Assembly (NCBI GenBank): GCA_947377705.1
Contig: CANCGU010000182.1
Coordinates: 1-5,525, forward strand
From: Comamonadaceae bacterium
Lineage (GTDB): Bacteria; Pseudomonadota; Gammaproteobacteria; Burkholderiales; Burkholderiaceae
Direction of reading: 5' to 3'
Length of the DNA: 5,525 nucleotides
Below, in pieces: positions 5,524 to 5,525 of the stretch. The stretch's first letter is position 1. Every line of letters starts with the position of its first letter. The translations under genes and the position numbers were made by a program. Under the pieces are notes generated by a model. The model did not search any database. It saw only the letters and a list, made by a program, of their open reading frames with translations, and was not told where the DNA came from.

Positions 5524-5525
5524 GC

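Noticed and set aside
5466..5525. Open frame from ATG 5466 to the window edge as the next gene
   Set aside because: No Shine-Dalgarno, Ser/His-rich start without recognisable family, and a much better ribosome site at 5517-5523 implies a later start. A short leader peptide cannot be excluded.

Overview
The window looks like a piece of a betaproteobacterial chromosome, most likely Burkholderiales and probably Comamonadaceae. The evidence is a Bug/TctC-type periplasmic binding protein (a family greatly expanded in that order), next to a LivK-type binding protein and aromatic-catabolism enzymes, with moderate GC and mixed codon use. The assignment is by protein style only; there is no rRNA or other marker here. 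Genes are tightly packed and no stretch over 300 bases lacks a gene.

Layout. (1) Bases 1-195 hold the C-terminal end of an amidohydrolase of the ACMSD / gamma-resorcylate decarboxylase type, followed 26 bases later by a Bug/TctC solute-binding protein (222-1202), both on +. (2) Converging on them, only 9 bases away, is a complete FAD-dependent aromatic hydroxylase of the MhpA/TfdB type on - (1212-2834). An 8-bp perfect hairpin lies at the convergence, inside the end of the hydroxylase gene. (3) A 169-base divergent intergenic region (2835-3003) separates the hydroxylase from a likely + strand operon: LivK-like ABC binding protein (3004-4173), alpha/beta hydrolase (4187-4918) and SnoaL/NTF2-like small protein (4936-5373), with gaps of 13 and 17 bases. 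(4) The last 152 bases are AT-rich and carry several palindromes, including a 9/10 match to the FNR/Anr box, a possible sigma-70 promoter, and a strong Shine-Dalgarno at the very edge that points to another + strand gene starting just outside the window.

How it may work together (inference): two binding proteins from different transporter classes would capture aromatic or organic acids. The flavin hydroxylase would activate a ring, the amidohydrolase would decarboxylate or hydrolyse a carboxylated intermediate, and the alpha/beta hydrolase would cleave an ester, enol-lactone or ring-fission product. The SnoaL-like protein is an accessory or small enzyme of unknown reaction. No transporter membrane or ATPase subunits, no ring-cleavage dioxygenase and no regulator gene are in the window, so the substrate cannot be named. 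I found no mobile element, CRISPR array, tRNA or rRNA, and no convincing wholly new system. The terminal regulatory region is the most interesting unexplained part.
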